Shown: positions 1 to 4,504, numbered from the stretch's first letter. The stretch is 5,788 bases of DNA from PWXP01 sp964487655 (GCA_964487655.1 CAZASB010000310.1:1-5788), one strand, 5' to 3'. Notes: generated by a model not told the origin, from the sequence alone. Translations and numbers: made by a program.

Positions 1-136
1 GGCGGCGGCGATACGCAGAGGAAGACATCGCGGGTACGCCCTTCCTGTAGCTGGGTGACCATGGCTCCGGCGGGACAAGCCCGCACGGTGGCCTTCGGTG
101 CAACTCCGACTTGTGTAAAGCAACGAAGGTACAGTC
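1..136. other. Unassigned left edge
   Basis: No gene can be supported here. Read on the minus strand, one frame stays open across the stretch (around 45 codons, running off the window), but I see no start or family motif in it. A small hairpin gcggg-acaag-cccgc lies at about 71-85. The stretch could be the distal end of an element whose other part is outside the window. Confidence 0.3.
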
Positions 137-240
137 CTAGGTCAAGGGTGGAGCATGCCCCAGGGTTGCGCCTCGCTCGTTCCTCGCGTTGGCTCCACCC
201 TGGGCTGACTTAGGGGTGCCCCTTCGGGACTTGGATCCGA
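137..240. repeat. GC-rich inverted-repeat segment replacing the integrase C-terminus
   Basis: The segment contains a perfect 10-base inverted repeat, agggtggagc (145-154) and gctccaccct (192-201). A second, overlapping pairing joins cccagggt (159-166) to accctggg (197-204). A third small stem-loop, agggg-tg-cccct, is at 212-223. Read on either strand it encodes the arginine-, glycine- and proline-rich peptide that ends the broken integrase frame. I associate this kind of sequence with dispersed repeats in planctomycete genomes; that is recollection and not something the window shows, because only one copy is present. Its exact right boundary (about 240) is a guess based on where the hairpins end. 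Confidence 0.45.
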
Positions 241-601
241 CCGACGCAGGGCCCTCGTTCCCTGTCCCGCATGAGGCGTCTCGGGACTGCTGTTCCTGGG
301 CATGGCGTGGCCAGTCGCCTTCATTACCCGCTGCCCGGTACTGGTAGCGGTAGATGCGAATCGCATTCGCCGCTTGTTGGACTTGCCAGGGTTGGGTGCC
401 GATCCGTTCCCCCACCTGTGCCAGGAACAGGTCCAGTGTCTGCTCGAAGGTGAACCCACCATGTGTTCGGGCAAAGAGGAGAAAGTCTCGCACCTGCCGG
501 ACAAGGTAGGGCAGCTCTTTTCGGCTCGATAGGGCTTTCTGGATCAGAAACCGGTTGTACCCCCCCAGTACCTCGTTCAACCGCTCGCCACCAGCCCGCA
601 T
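137..601 (-). pseudogene. intI: Truncated integron integrase, N-terminal domain only
   Basis: The reading frame gives 154 residues from ATG at 601-599, chosen because GGGAG lies 7 bases upstream (613-609); a longer frame to 820 runs through the leader and palindrome. Residues about 10-90 look like the N-terminal SAM-like, DNA-binding domain of tyrosine recombinases of the integron type (GYNRFLIQKALS near 14-25, YLVRQVRDFLLFAR near 32-45, PWQVQQAANAIRIY near 71-84). After about residue 90 the family resemblance stops. The frame passes through a low-complexity linker, then repeat-derived sequence, and ends at TAG. The whole catalytic domain with the R-H-R-Y residues is absent, so the product should not recombine DNA. 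Its divergent orientation towards two attC-bearing cassettes is the normal intI-attI-cassette layout and is the main reason for choosing integron integrase over a generic phage integrase. The deletion presumably happened where the repeat segment at 137-240 now joins. Confidence 0.72.
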
Positions 602-608
602 AACCGAT

Positions 609-613
609 CTCCC
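609..613 (-). promoter_or_regulatory. Ribosome binding site that fixes the integrase start
   Basis: GGGAG on the minus strand sits 7 bases before ATG 601-599. This favours that codon over the upstream in-frame starts at 634 and 820. Confidence 0.5.
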
Positions 614-627
614 GGGATATACGCCGA

Positions 628-661
628 TTAACATAACGCCGGAATACCGGTGTTCTGTTAA
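628..661. promoter_or_regulatory. Near-perfect palindrome in the integrase leader
   Basis: Arms ttaacataacgccgg (628-642) and ccggtgttctgttaa (647-661) pair at 13 of 15 positions around a 4-base loop (aata). The element begins 27 bases before the integrase ATG. A -35-like TTAACA lies within it on the minus strand. It could be an operator for a dimeric repressor of intI or a hairpin in the leader mRNA. The outer bases resemble attC R boxes (GTTATGT on the minus strand), but 34 bases is well below the usual attC size, so it is not called attC. No canonical LexA box of the proteobacterial type is visible. Confidence 0.5.
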
Positions 662-719
662 CTGCGCGCTGGTCGCCCGGCTACCCAGGCGTGAGAATTT
701 TGCCAGAACCGCTAGCAGC

Positions 720-774
720 AGCCCTTTTGAAGGGCTAGAATCATGGTTTCCGGGATAGCCCTTCCGGGAAAGGG
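720..774. repeat. Two small hairpins in the attI/leader region
   Basis: The first hairpin is agccctt (720-726), loop ttg, aagggct (730-736). The second is ccctt (759-763), loop ccggga, aaggg (770-774). Both start with the same heptamer AGCCCTT (720-726 and 757-763), so this is a direct repeat of a stem. They lie between intI and the first cassette, where attI and the cassette promoter are expected. Their role is unknown. Confidence 0.4.
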
Positions 775-801
775 TAATCGGGGTAGAATAACACGTTGGC
801 T
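740..801 (+). other. Putative attI with cassette insertion point at 795/796
   Basis: The crossover point is inferred from GTTGGCT (795-801), which matches the R' consensus GTTRRRY at 6 of 7 positions and is the exact complement of the R'' box of the first cassette's attC. The left limit of attI cannot be defined by eye. A possible -10 box for a cassette promoter, TAGAAT at 784-789, sits just before the junction; its -35 (TTCCGG, 762-767, spacing 16) is poor. The left partner at this junction could also be the remnant of a lost cassette. Confidence 0.4.
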
Positions 802-813
802 TCAAGGAACAAG

Positions 814-1434
814 ATGACAAAACAGAAAAGGATACTGCTCATCATAGCCGCTGTTGTGTTGGCGGCACTTGCGCTGGGAGCCTTTAGGGTTTATCGCTTC
901 GTTGACTATGATTTCGAAAGCCCTCGACTCGCAACGTTTGCATCTCCTGATGGAAAGAAATCAGCCTATCTGCTTTGGTATGGCGCACTCATGGGCAGGA
1001 CTCTTGCGTTTTTCACCTCGCAGACATTATCACCCACGAATGTTCGATGGATCGGGAGTGTAGATGCCGATGACAGTCTTACTTTTCGAGAATTGATTTG
1101 GTCTTCTGACAGTTCATTGGTCGTCTCACGTTGCTACGTCAGTGGATACTGTAAACTTCCCGAGGGAACTGTTGATCAATCCCTGCTGACTCACGGAATT
1201 GATCTTCTCTCCAACGATCGCTTCGTCCCTGAGCGAGACGTTTTTGACGCAACACCGCAGGATTGGATCATCAGGCACAATAGACTTGAGCAGCTTCTCC
1301 TGCAAAAAGGAACCCAGCGCACGGTAGCGTCTCAAGACAATCTGCATGACCATATGAAAAAGTTGACCTGGAGTGAGTGGCGCAAGTGGCGATCACGTCT
1401 GACCAAAGCAAAAGAACAGGAAGCCAACAACTGA
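814..1434 (+). CDS. Cassette-borne membrane-anchored protein of unknown function
   Basis: The protein has 206 residues from ATG 814, chosen because AAGGA (804-808) lies 5 bases upstream; a TTG at 796 in the same frame is the cassette boundary itself and has no ribosome binding site. A short basic start (KQKR) precedes a single hydrophobic helix at about residues 7-24, so the product is probably a signal-anchored protein with its C-terminal part outside the cytoplasm. The rest has motifs like those of beta-propeller strands: SPDGKKSAYLLW near 44-55, and IWSSDSSLVV near 95-104 followed by a CYVSGYC pair of cysteines. The C-terminus is lysine- and arginine-rich. I do not recognise the family. 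The base composition looks lower in GC than the exonuclease and cytochrome genes. The stop codon (1432-1434) lies inside attC-1, giving the compact gene-plus-attC layout of an integron cassette. No promoter of its own is evident, so transcription probably comes from upstream. Confidence 0.75.
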   Translation: MTKQKRILLIIAAVVLAALALGAFRVYRFVDYDFESPRLATFASPDGKKSAYLLWYGALMGRTLAFFTSQTLSPTNVRWIGSVDADDSLTFRELIWSSDSSLVVSRCYVSGYCKLPEGTVDQSLLTHGIDLLSNDRFVPERDVFDATPQDWIIRHNRLEQLLLQKGTQRTVASQDNLHDHMKKLTWSEWRKWRSRLTKAKEQEANN

Positions 1435-1486
1435 ATGCAGGATATTTGTCGCTAGCGCGCCAAAATCCTGATTCATGACGTTATGT
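1422..1486 (+). other. attC site of cassette 1
   Basis: In order: R'' AGCCAAC (1422-1428), 5-base spacer, L'' AATGCAGG (1434-1441), a central variable part, L' CCTGATT (1467-1473), 6-base spacer, R' GTTATGT (1480-1486). L'' equals the complement of L' plus one extra G at 1437, the extrahelical base expected in attC. The stem continues inward, tttg (1444-1447) with caaa (1461-1464), leaving a1442, t1443 against a1465, t1466. R'' and R' each match their consensus (RYYYAAC, GTTRRRY) at 6 of 7 positions. The spacers do not pair, as in attC unpaired central spacers. Length is 65 bases. Spacing (5 and 6) and position of the extra base are the same as in the well-known aadA attC. Confidence 0.78.
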
Positions 1487-1497
1487 GTTGAACACAT
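1483..1497. promoter_or_regulatory. Perfect 15-base palindrome at the head of cassette 2
   Basis: atgtgtt (1483-1489), centre g, aacacat (1491-1497). It overlaps the R' box of attC-1 (1480-1486) and lies 40 bases before the DUF2442 start. It could be an operator for the cassette 2 gene pair. I see no convincing -35/-10 around it. Confidence 0.4.
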
Positions 1498-1537
1498 CCG
1501 TGGTCAGACATGCCGCGGGGACTAAGGAACGACAAGC

Positions 1538-1822
1538 ATGTTCGAACTGATTGAGGTACAGCCCCTTACCGGCCACCGGTTGCGACTCCGGTACGCCGAT
1601 GGCGTAACGGGGATCGTCGACCTCTCGCACTTAGTGGGTAAGGGCGTATTTCAGTTGTGGAATGATCCTGAGGCTTTTGGCCGTGCGTCCATTGGAAGCA
1701 GCGGCGAGGTACGTTGGAGCGACGAAGTCGACCTCTGCGCGGACGCCCTCTATCTTCAGGTCACGGGAAAACAGCCCAGCGAGGTGTTTCCGGGGCTAAG
1801 GAAGGTAGCTGCCGATGCCTGA
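1538..1822 (+). CDS. DUF2442 family protein
   Basis: The protein has 94 residues from ATG 1538, with AAGGA (1524-1528) 9 bases upstream. The pattern fits DUF2442: an early L-x-L-x-Y-x-D-G stretch (LRLRYADGVTGIVDLS, residues about 16-31), a central PEAFGRA segment, then the conserved WSDEVDLCADALYL near 59-72. There is no signal peptide or membrane helix, so it is presumed cytoplasmic. It overlaps the following DUF4160 gene by 8 bases, so the two are translationally coupled. This pairing is common in bacteria and is often suspected of being a toxin-antitoxin-like or otherwise co-acting module; its biochemical function is not established to my knowledge. It is the first gene of cassette 2. Confidence 0.85.
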   Translation: MFELIEVQPLTGHRLRLRYADGVTGIVDLSHLVGKGVFQLWNDPEAFGRASIGSSGEVRWSDEVDLCADALYLQVTGKQPSEVFPGLRKVAADA

Positions 1823-2075
1823 AATCAGTCGCTTCTACGGAATCGTGATCAAGATGTTTCACAATGACCACCAACCGCCCCATTTCCACGCGGAATATGG
1901 CAGTAGTCGAATGGTGGTGAGCATCGAGACGCTCGCGGTCATGGCCGGCAAACTGCCCCCACGAGCAATGGGGCTCGTCATGGAATGGGCCGCGGAACAT
2001 CGCGCGGAGCTGACGCACATTTGGGAGCAGGCTCGCAATCAAGAGCCGCTTGACCATGTAGATCCGCTATCGTGA
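1815..2075 (+). CDS. DUF4160 family protein
   Basis: The protein has 86 residues from ATG 1815, which lies inside the end of the DUF2442 gene. Family features are clear: start MPEISRFYGIVI, then NDHQPPHFHAEYG at about 17-29 with its histidine cluster (H19, H23, H25), then LPPRAMGLVMEWA near 48-60, and a C-terminal helix with HRAELTHIWEQA. Full family length, with no sign of damage. The histidine-rich HFHAEY motif looks like a metal or active site, but no reaction is known to me. It ends 25 bases before attC-2, so the pair fills cassette 2. The 8-base overlap implies fixed stoichiometry with DUF2442. Confidence 0.87.
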   Translation: MPEISRFYGIVIKMFHNDHQPPHFHAEYGSSRMVVSIETLAVMAGKLPPRAMGLVMEWAAEHRAELTHIWEQARNQEPLDHVDPLS

Positions 2076-2100
2076 CTGACGGTATCCAATGAAGAGAAAC

Positions 2101-2191
2101 ACGTAACCAGGCCGTGAACCGGAGCGGCCGACAAGGCGGTTTGTGAAATCAAAGTCTATGGCGGCCCCCCGGTTACGGCGGTCCGTTCGCG
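2101..2191 (+). other. attC site of cassette 2
   Basis: In order: R'' ACGTAAC (2101-2107), 5-base spacer, L'' CGTGAACC (2113-2120), a variable region of about 50 bases, L' GGTTACG (2171-2177), 7-base spacer, R' GTTCGCG (2185-2191). L'' is the complement of L' with one extra G at 2116, in the same position (after three bases) as in attC-1. The stem extends through CCGG (2119-2122) with CCGG (2169-2172). R'' matches its consensus at 6 of 7 and matches the complement of this cassette's own 5' end at 7 of 8 with the preceding base included. R' is the weak part: only GTT and one later base fit GTTRRRY, and the right spacer is one base longer than in attC-1. The exact crossover at 2185/2186 is therefore less certain. 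Confidence 0.68.
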
Positions 2192-2199
2192 GCAGACAC

Positions 2200-2808
2200 A
2201 TGAGCAAGAAAGCACATATGACGTATCAAAGGATCCTTGAATTCCACGGACATGAGTGCCCTGGCATCGCCATGGGCTACCGGATGGCATCGGCTGCCCT
2301 GGAAGAACTGGCAGCACTGCGAGCTGAAGACGAAGAACTGGTTGCGATTGTGGAAAATGATGCCTGCGGAGTCGATGCCGTTCAATGCCTGACTGGTTGC
2401 ACAGCCGGCAAGGGCAATCTCATCTTTCGTGACTATGGCAAACAGGTGTACACACTCTATTCGCGCAAGTCCCGGGTAGGCGTCCGCGTTTCCTTTGACA
2501 GTAAGCGAGTTCCCGATGGTTTACGTGAGCGGCGTGATCAGTTCACCCAATGGATACTGTCAACGCCGGCTGAAGCAGTGCTCTCGATCGAGAGGGTATC
2601 CATTGACGAACCTGACCGCGCTAAGATATGCAAGAGCGTGCCCTGTGCGTTTTGTGGGGAAGATGTCATGGACTCTCGCGTGAGGCAACTGCATGGGAAG
2701 CCTGCGTGCATACCATGCTGGATGAAACATCAGAAATGTGAACGGCACGGCGGACGGATATCGTCCGAAGGCGCGCTGAGCGTGGCTCCGAACGAAGCGT
2801 CGCCGTGA
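2200..2808 (+). CDS. FmdE-family protein with C-terminal zinc finger
   Basis: The protein has 202 residues from ATG 2200; an alternative ATG at 2218 is possible. Neither has a strong ribosome binding site, and an in-frame GTG at 2143 lies within attC-2 and is rejected. The N-terminal half is the FmdE domain named after subunit E of formylmethanofuran dehydrogenase: FHGHECPGIAMGYRM at 15-29 (H16, H18, C20) and VENDACGVDAVQCLTGCTAG at 51-70 (C56, C63, C67), then GKGNLIFRDYGK. The C-terminal part has a TraR/DksA-like C4 zinc finger, CAFC (149-152) and CIPC (170-173). Such stand-alone FmdE proteins are frequent in anaerobes, usually outside methanogenesis, and are suspected of binding metal; the substrate is not known. 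The gene begins 15 bases after the cassette 2 crossover, so it is either a third cassette or the first gene beyond the array. No attC was found behind it. Confidence 0.85.
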   Translation: MSKKAHMTYQRILEFHGHECPGIAMGYRMASAALEELAALRAEDEELVAIVENDACGVDAVQCLTGCTAGKGNLIFRDYGKQVYTLYSRKSRVGVRVSFDSKRVPDGLRERRDQFTQWILSTPAEAVLSIERVSIDEPDRAKICKSVPCAFCGEDVMDSRVRQLHGKPACIPCWMKHQKCERHGGRISSEGALSVAPNEASP

Positions 2809-2817
2809 GCGTTCGAC

Positions 2818-3023
2818 ATGCGGATAAATGAAGGAGAATCACTGAAACGGACTTTTGCCATCAGAAGGAGTGTGTTCGATGCGGAAAGGCCGATTCCTTC
2901 GACGCCTACCATCAACCTGTCCCTCTCCATGGGAATTACGCCTTTGACCTGACAGTCGAGGTCGGCCTCAGCCATGCATTCTCCGCGCCGAAGACGGCAG
3001 ATCCGCAGCCCGCGTCGGCGTGA
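2818..3023 (+). pseudogene. Small cysteine-rich frame, apparently frameshifted or with a non-standard start
   Basis: The frame open from 2832 to the TGA at 3021-3023 reads like protein: FCHQKECVRCGKADSFDAYH, then a balanced 40-residue tail with good GC3 use. C-x4-C-x2-C-G-K suggests a zinc-ribbon-like site. It has no ATG, GTG or TTG before its cysteine motif. Two nearby ATGs are in the other frames: 2818 (MRINEGESLKRT) would join if the T4 run at 2853-2856 were T5, and 2828 (MKEN) would join if one base at about 2840 were absent. AAGGAG at 2831-2836 is a good ribosome binding site, but only CTG (2842) or ACG (2847) follow at usable distance. Options are a one-base indel (real or from sequencing), a rare start, or recoding. 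It follows FmdE by only 9-30 bases, so the two may once have been co-expressed. I do not recognise the family. Confidence 0.4.
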
Positions 3024-3037
3024 ACCATTACCGCTTG

Positions 3038-3068
3038 AACAGCACGTGCCGCCTTACACCATGCTGTT
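3038..3068. terminator. Hairpin between convergent genes
   Basis: aacagca (3038-3044) pairs perfectly with tgctgtt (3062-3068) around a 17-base loop. It lies between the end of the small plus-strand frame (3023) and the end of the minus-strand exonuclease (3080), where a bidirectional terminator would fit. There is no T run on either side and the stem is short, so the call is tentative. Confidence 0.25.
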
Positions 3069-3079
3069 GAGAAAGATCG

Positions 3080-3919
3080 TCAGCCTGCCTCAAGGCGTTC
3101 ATCCAGCCACGTTGCGACGGATTTGGGGTCAAACCGCCATGCTGCCGGTGGATCGGGAAGGGCTTTCTGGCTTGGATGTGCCGCGAGGCGTGTCTTGTGC
3201 CGGACGGCGATCTCCACTAACTCCACCATGTTCACCACGTCGGTCAGGTTGTAGAAGGCCAGCTTCCTGAGCGCTCGGCGGTCGCCGCGTCGCCAGCAGT
3301 GCCAGAGCCGGACGACTTCGAAGCCATCGACGCCCTGGATTGCCGGGTCGCGGCTGAGCCCCAGGTTCCGTTCAATGGCCTTGAGCCCTCCGCGGTAGCC
3401 CAGCGAACTGAGTGTGAACCGAAGGTCGATGTGGGCCTGGTCCAATCGTGCCTTGGGGAAATGCGACCGGAGAAACGGCACGTCGAACTGACTGCCGTTG
3501 AAGGTGACCAGAAGTGGGAACTGGGCGACGTACGCCGGAAACTGCTCCAAGTTGATGCCGTCGATGAACAGGGCCAGCTTGCCGCCGCCCAGCGCGCCGA
3601 TGGTGGTCACCTGGTCGTACTGGGCAGAGAGGCCGGTCGTTTCAATGTCCAAAAACAGCACCTGCTCGGCAAACTCCGGATAGAGCCGCCAAGTCTCCCG
3701 CGACGGCAGCAGGCCGCCGAAGAACCGGACATCGCCATCGGCCGCCGCGTCCACCGACTGGCGAACCAAGAACGCGGCCGACTCACCGAACTTCTTCGGA
3801 AGGCGGCCATCGTCGGCAGCCGCCAGGAAGCAGTTCCAGTCGAGAATCCCCTGCGTCCACAGCATCCGCTCTCGAACGGCGCCGACGCCGGGAAGGTGTA
3901 CAAACGTATTGCGAAGCAT
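3080..3919 (-). CDS. YprB-type RNase H-fold exonuclease domain protein
   Basis: The protein has 279 residues from ATG 3919-3917, with GGTGG a few bases upstream; a GTG at 3928 in the same frame is the alternative. The N-terminal 85 residues (RNTFVHLPGVGAVRERMLW) are the lead-in seen in this family, followed by a DEDD-type 3'-5' exonuclease fold. LFLDIETTGL at 88-97 gives D91 and E93; VTFNGSQFDVPFL at 138-150 gives D146; HIDLRF at 163-168 is followed by LGYRGGLKAIE; YNLTDVVNM at 223-231 gives D227. All acidic metal-binding positions expected for the fold are present, so it should be active. It is predicted to act on single-stranded or structured nucleic acid in the cytoplasm. In other bacteria the related domain stands beside a YprA-like helicase; no helicase is visible here. 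The gene is transcribed away from the ArsR operon, its start being 96 bases from that promoter's -35 box. Confidence 0.85.
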   Translation of the reverse strand: MLRNTFVHLPGVGAVRERMLWTQGILDWNCFLAAADDGRLPKKFGESAAFLVRQSVDAAADGDVRFFGGLLPSRETWRLYPEFAEQVLFLDIETTGLSAQYDQVTTIGALGGGKLALFIDGINLEQFPAYVAQFPLLVTFNGSQFDVPFLRSHFPKARLDQAHIDLRFTLSSLGYRGGLKAIERNLGLSRDPAIQGVDGFEVVRLWHCWRRGDRRALRKLAFYNLTDVVNMVELVEIAVRHKTRLAAHPSQKALPDPPAAWRFDPKSVATWLDERLEAG

Positions 3920-4014
3920 GTAGGCCACCGCCGAACGGGTTTGGATTTGACTGCCAAGATACTACCCTTTGAAACGGCAGACCAGGGGTGGGCTCCGGCA
4001 ATGCTGCTGTGGAC

Positions 4015-4042
4015 TTGACCTGCCGCGATATTTGGCTAAAAT
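4015..4042 (+). promoter_or_regulatory. Sigma70-like promoter of the arsR operon
   Basis: -35 TTGACC (4015-4020), 16-base spacer, -10 TAAAAT (4037-4042), each one or two changes from consensus. It predicts a start near 4049 and a leader of about 130 bases before the ArsR ATG. A second AT-rich patch, tatata, near 4128-4134 has no matching -35. Confidence 0.55.
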
Positions 4043-4049
4043 AGCAAAT
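4030..4049. promoter_or_regulatory. Likely ArsR operator overlapping the -10 box
   Basis: atttggcta (4030-4038) and tagcaaat (4042-4049) form an inverted repeat that is perfect apart from one extra g in the left arm. The element covers the -10 hexamer and the predicted start site. ArsR/SmtB dimers bind AT-rich imperfect palindromes at such positions and leave when metal binds, so this is the natural operator for the gene downstream. Binding is inferred. Confidence 0.5.
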
Positions 4050-4180
4050 GAACCCCGGTTCGTCGTTCGGCCCAGTTCGTCCAGCAAAGATGGCCCCACC
4101 CCGAGGAATAAGGACTCAGGACTGCGGTATATAAGTAGCTTTTCGAACCGGCCATTTGCCAAAACCCAATCGTGATTTCA

Positions 4181-4504
4181 ATGGACCAAACCACACGCGC
4201 CCGTTACGAAGCCCGAGCCAAGATCATGAAGGCGATGGCACACCCCGCGCGCCTGCTGATCGTGGACGAATTGTCTCGAAGCGGCGAACGCTGCGTATGC
4301 GAGTTGACCGAGTTGGTCGGCTCCGACATGTCGACGGTGTCACGCCACCTGGCCTTGCTCAAAGGTGCCGGGCTGGTGGAGGACGAGAAGCGTGGGCAGA
4401 TGGTCTTCTACCGGCTGCGAGTGAAGTGCGTAACGAACTTCTTCAAGTGCATTGAGTCGGTCATTGCATGCAACGCACAAAGCTACCAAGAATTGCTTGC
4501 CTAG
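4181..4504 (+). CDS. ArsR/SmtB-family metalloregulatory repressor
   Basis: The protein has 107 residues from ATG 4181 (a GTG at 4172 is in frame; no strong ribosome binding site favours either). It is a winged-helix protein of normal ArsR length: KAMAHPARLLIVDEL at 17-31, the sensing motif ERCVCEL at 36-42 with C38 and C40, and the recognition helix region SDMSTVSRHLALLKGAGLV at 48-66. The wing EDEKRGQMVFYRL is at 67-79. Besides the CxC pair there are three more cysteines in the C-terminal helix (C83, C90, C97), more than the minimal arsenite site, which could build a different thiolate site or let the protein sense redox state. The ligand (As(III), Cd/Zn/Pb or a thiol oxidant) cannot be decided from sequence. 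It is the first gene of an apparent operon with the thioredoxin-like and cytochrome genes, and probably represses its own promoter through the palindrome at 4030-4049. Confidence 0.9.
   Translation: MDQTTRARYEARAKIMKAMAHPARLLIVDELSRSGERCVCELTELVGSDMSTVSRHLALLKGAGLVEDEKRGQMVFYRLRVKCVTNFFKCIESVIACNAQSYQELLA

Larger units (their letters stand above)
137..2191. mobile_element. Degenerate integron: broken intI, putative attI, two gene cassettes
   Basis: The parts are in the standard order: a divergent integrase remnant (137-601), a leader with possible attI (602-795), cassette 1 (796-1480) and cassette 2 (1481-2185), each ending in an attC site. The cassette ends are supported internally. In a circular cassette, the 5' bases restore the R' box and must pair with the R'' box of that cassette's attC. 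For cassette 1, GTTGGCT at 795-801 is the exact complement of AGCCAAC at 1422-1428. For cassette 2, GTTATGTG at 1480-1487 gives CACATAAC, against CACGTAAC at 2100-2107. Both cassette genes point away from intI. With the integrase broken, the array is probably frozen unless another integrase acts in trans. Confidence 0.75.

Noticed and set aside
271..532. Two short plus-strand frames opposite the integrase
   Set aside because: They lack ribosome binding sites and family motifs, while the opposite strand carries the integrase domain.
602..820. N-terminal extension of the integrase to 820
   Set aside because: The extension translates the leader palindrome and hairpins, lacks a ribosome binding site, and the start at 601 has GGGAG at a good distance.
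2789..2815. Inverted repeat cgaacg / cgttcg over the FmdE stop, considered as attC-3
   Set aside because: It spans only 27 bases, has no L boxes or extrahelical base, and its R''-like part matches the required complement of the cassette start at only 5 of 7.
2730..2975. Minus-strand frame of 81 codons
   Set aside because: It is the shadow of the FmdE C-terminus and the small cysteine-rich frame, both of which have family-like motifs on the plus strand.
3038..3068. AAC...GTT hairpin considered as attC behind FmdE
   Set aside because: The stem is continuous with no spacers or extra base, is only 31 bases, and its outer boxes do not pair with the sequence at 2185-2191.
3299..4018. Long open frame on the plus strand (239 codons)
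   Set aside because: It lies opposite the YprB-type exonuclease, which has clear catalytic motifs; the plus-strand translation has no recognisable motif and no ribosome binding site.
4464..4473. Perfect palindrome ttgcatgcaa
   Set aside because: It lies inside the arsR coding sequence, is only 10 bases, and is readily explained by codons for the C-terminal helix.
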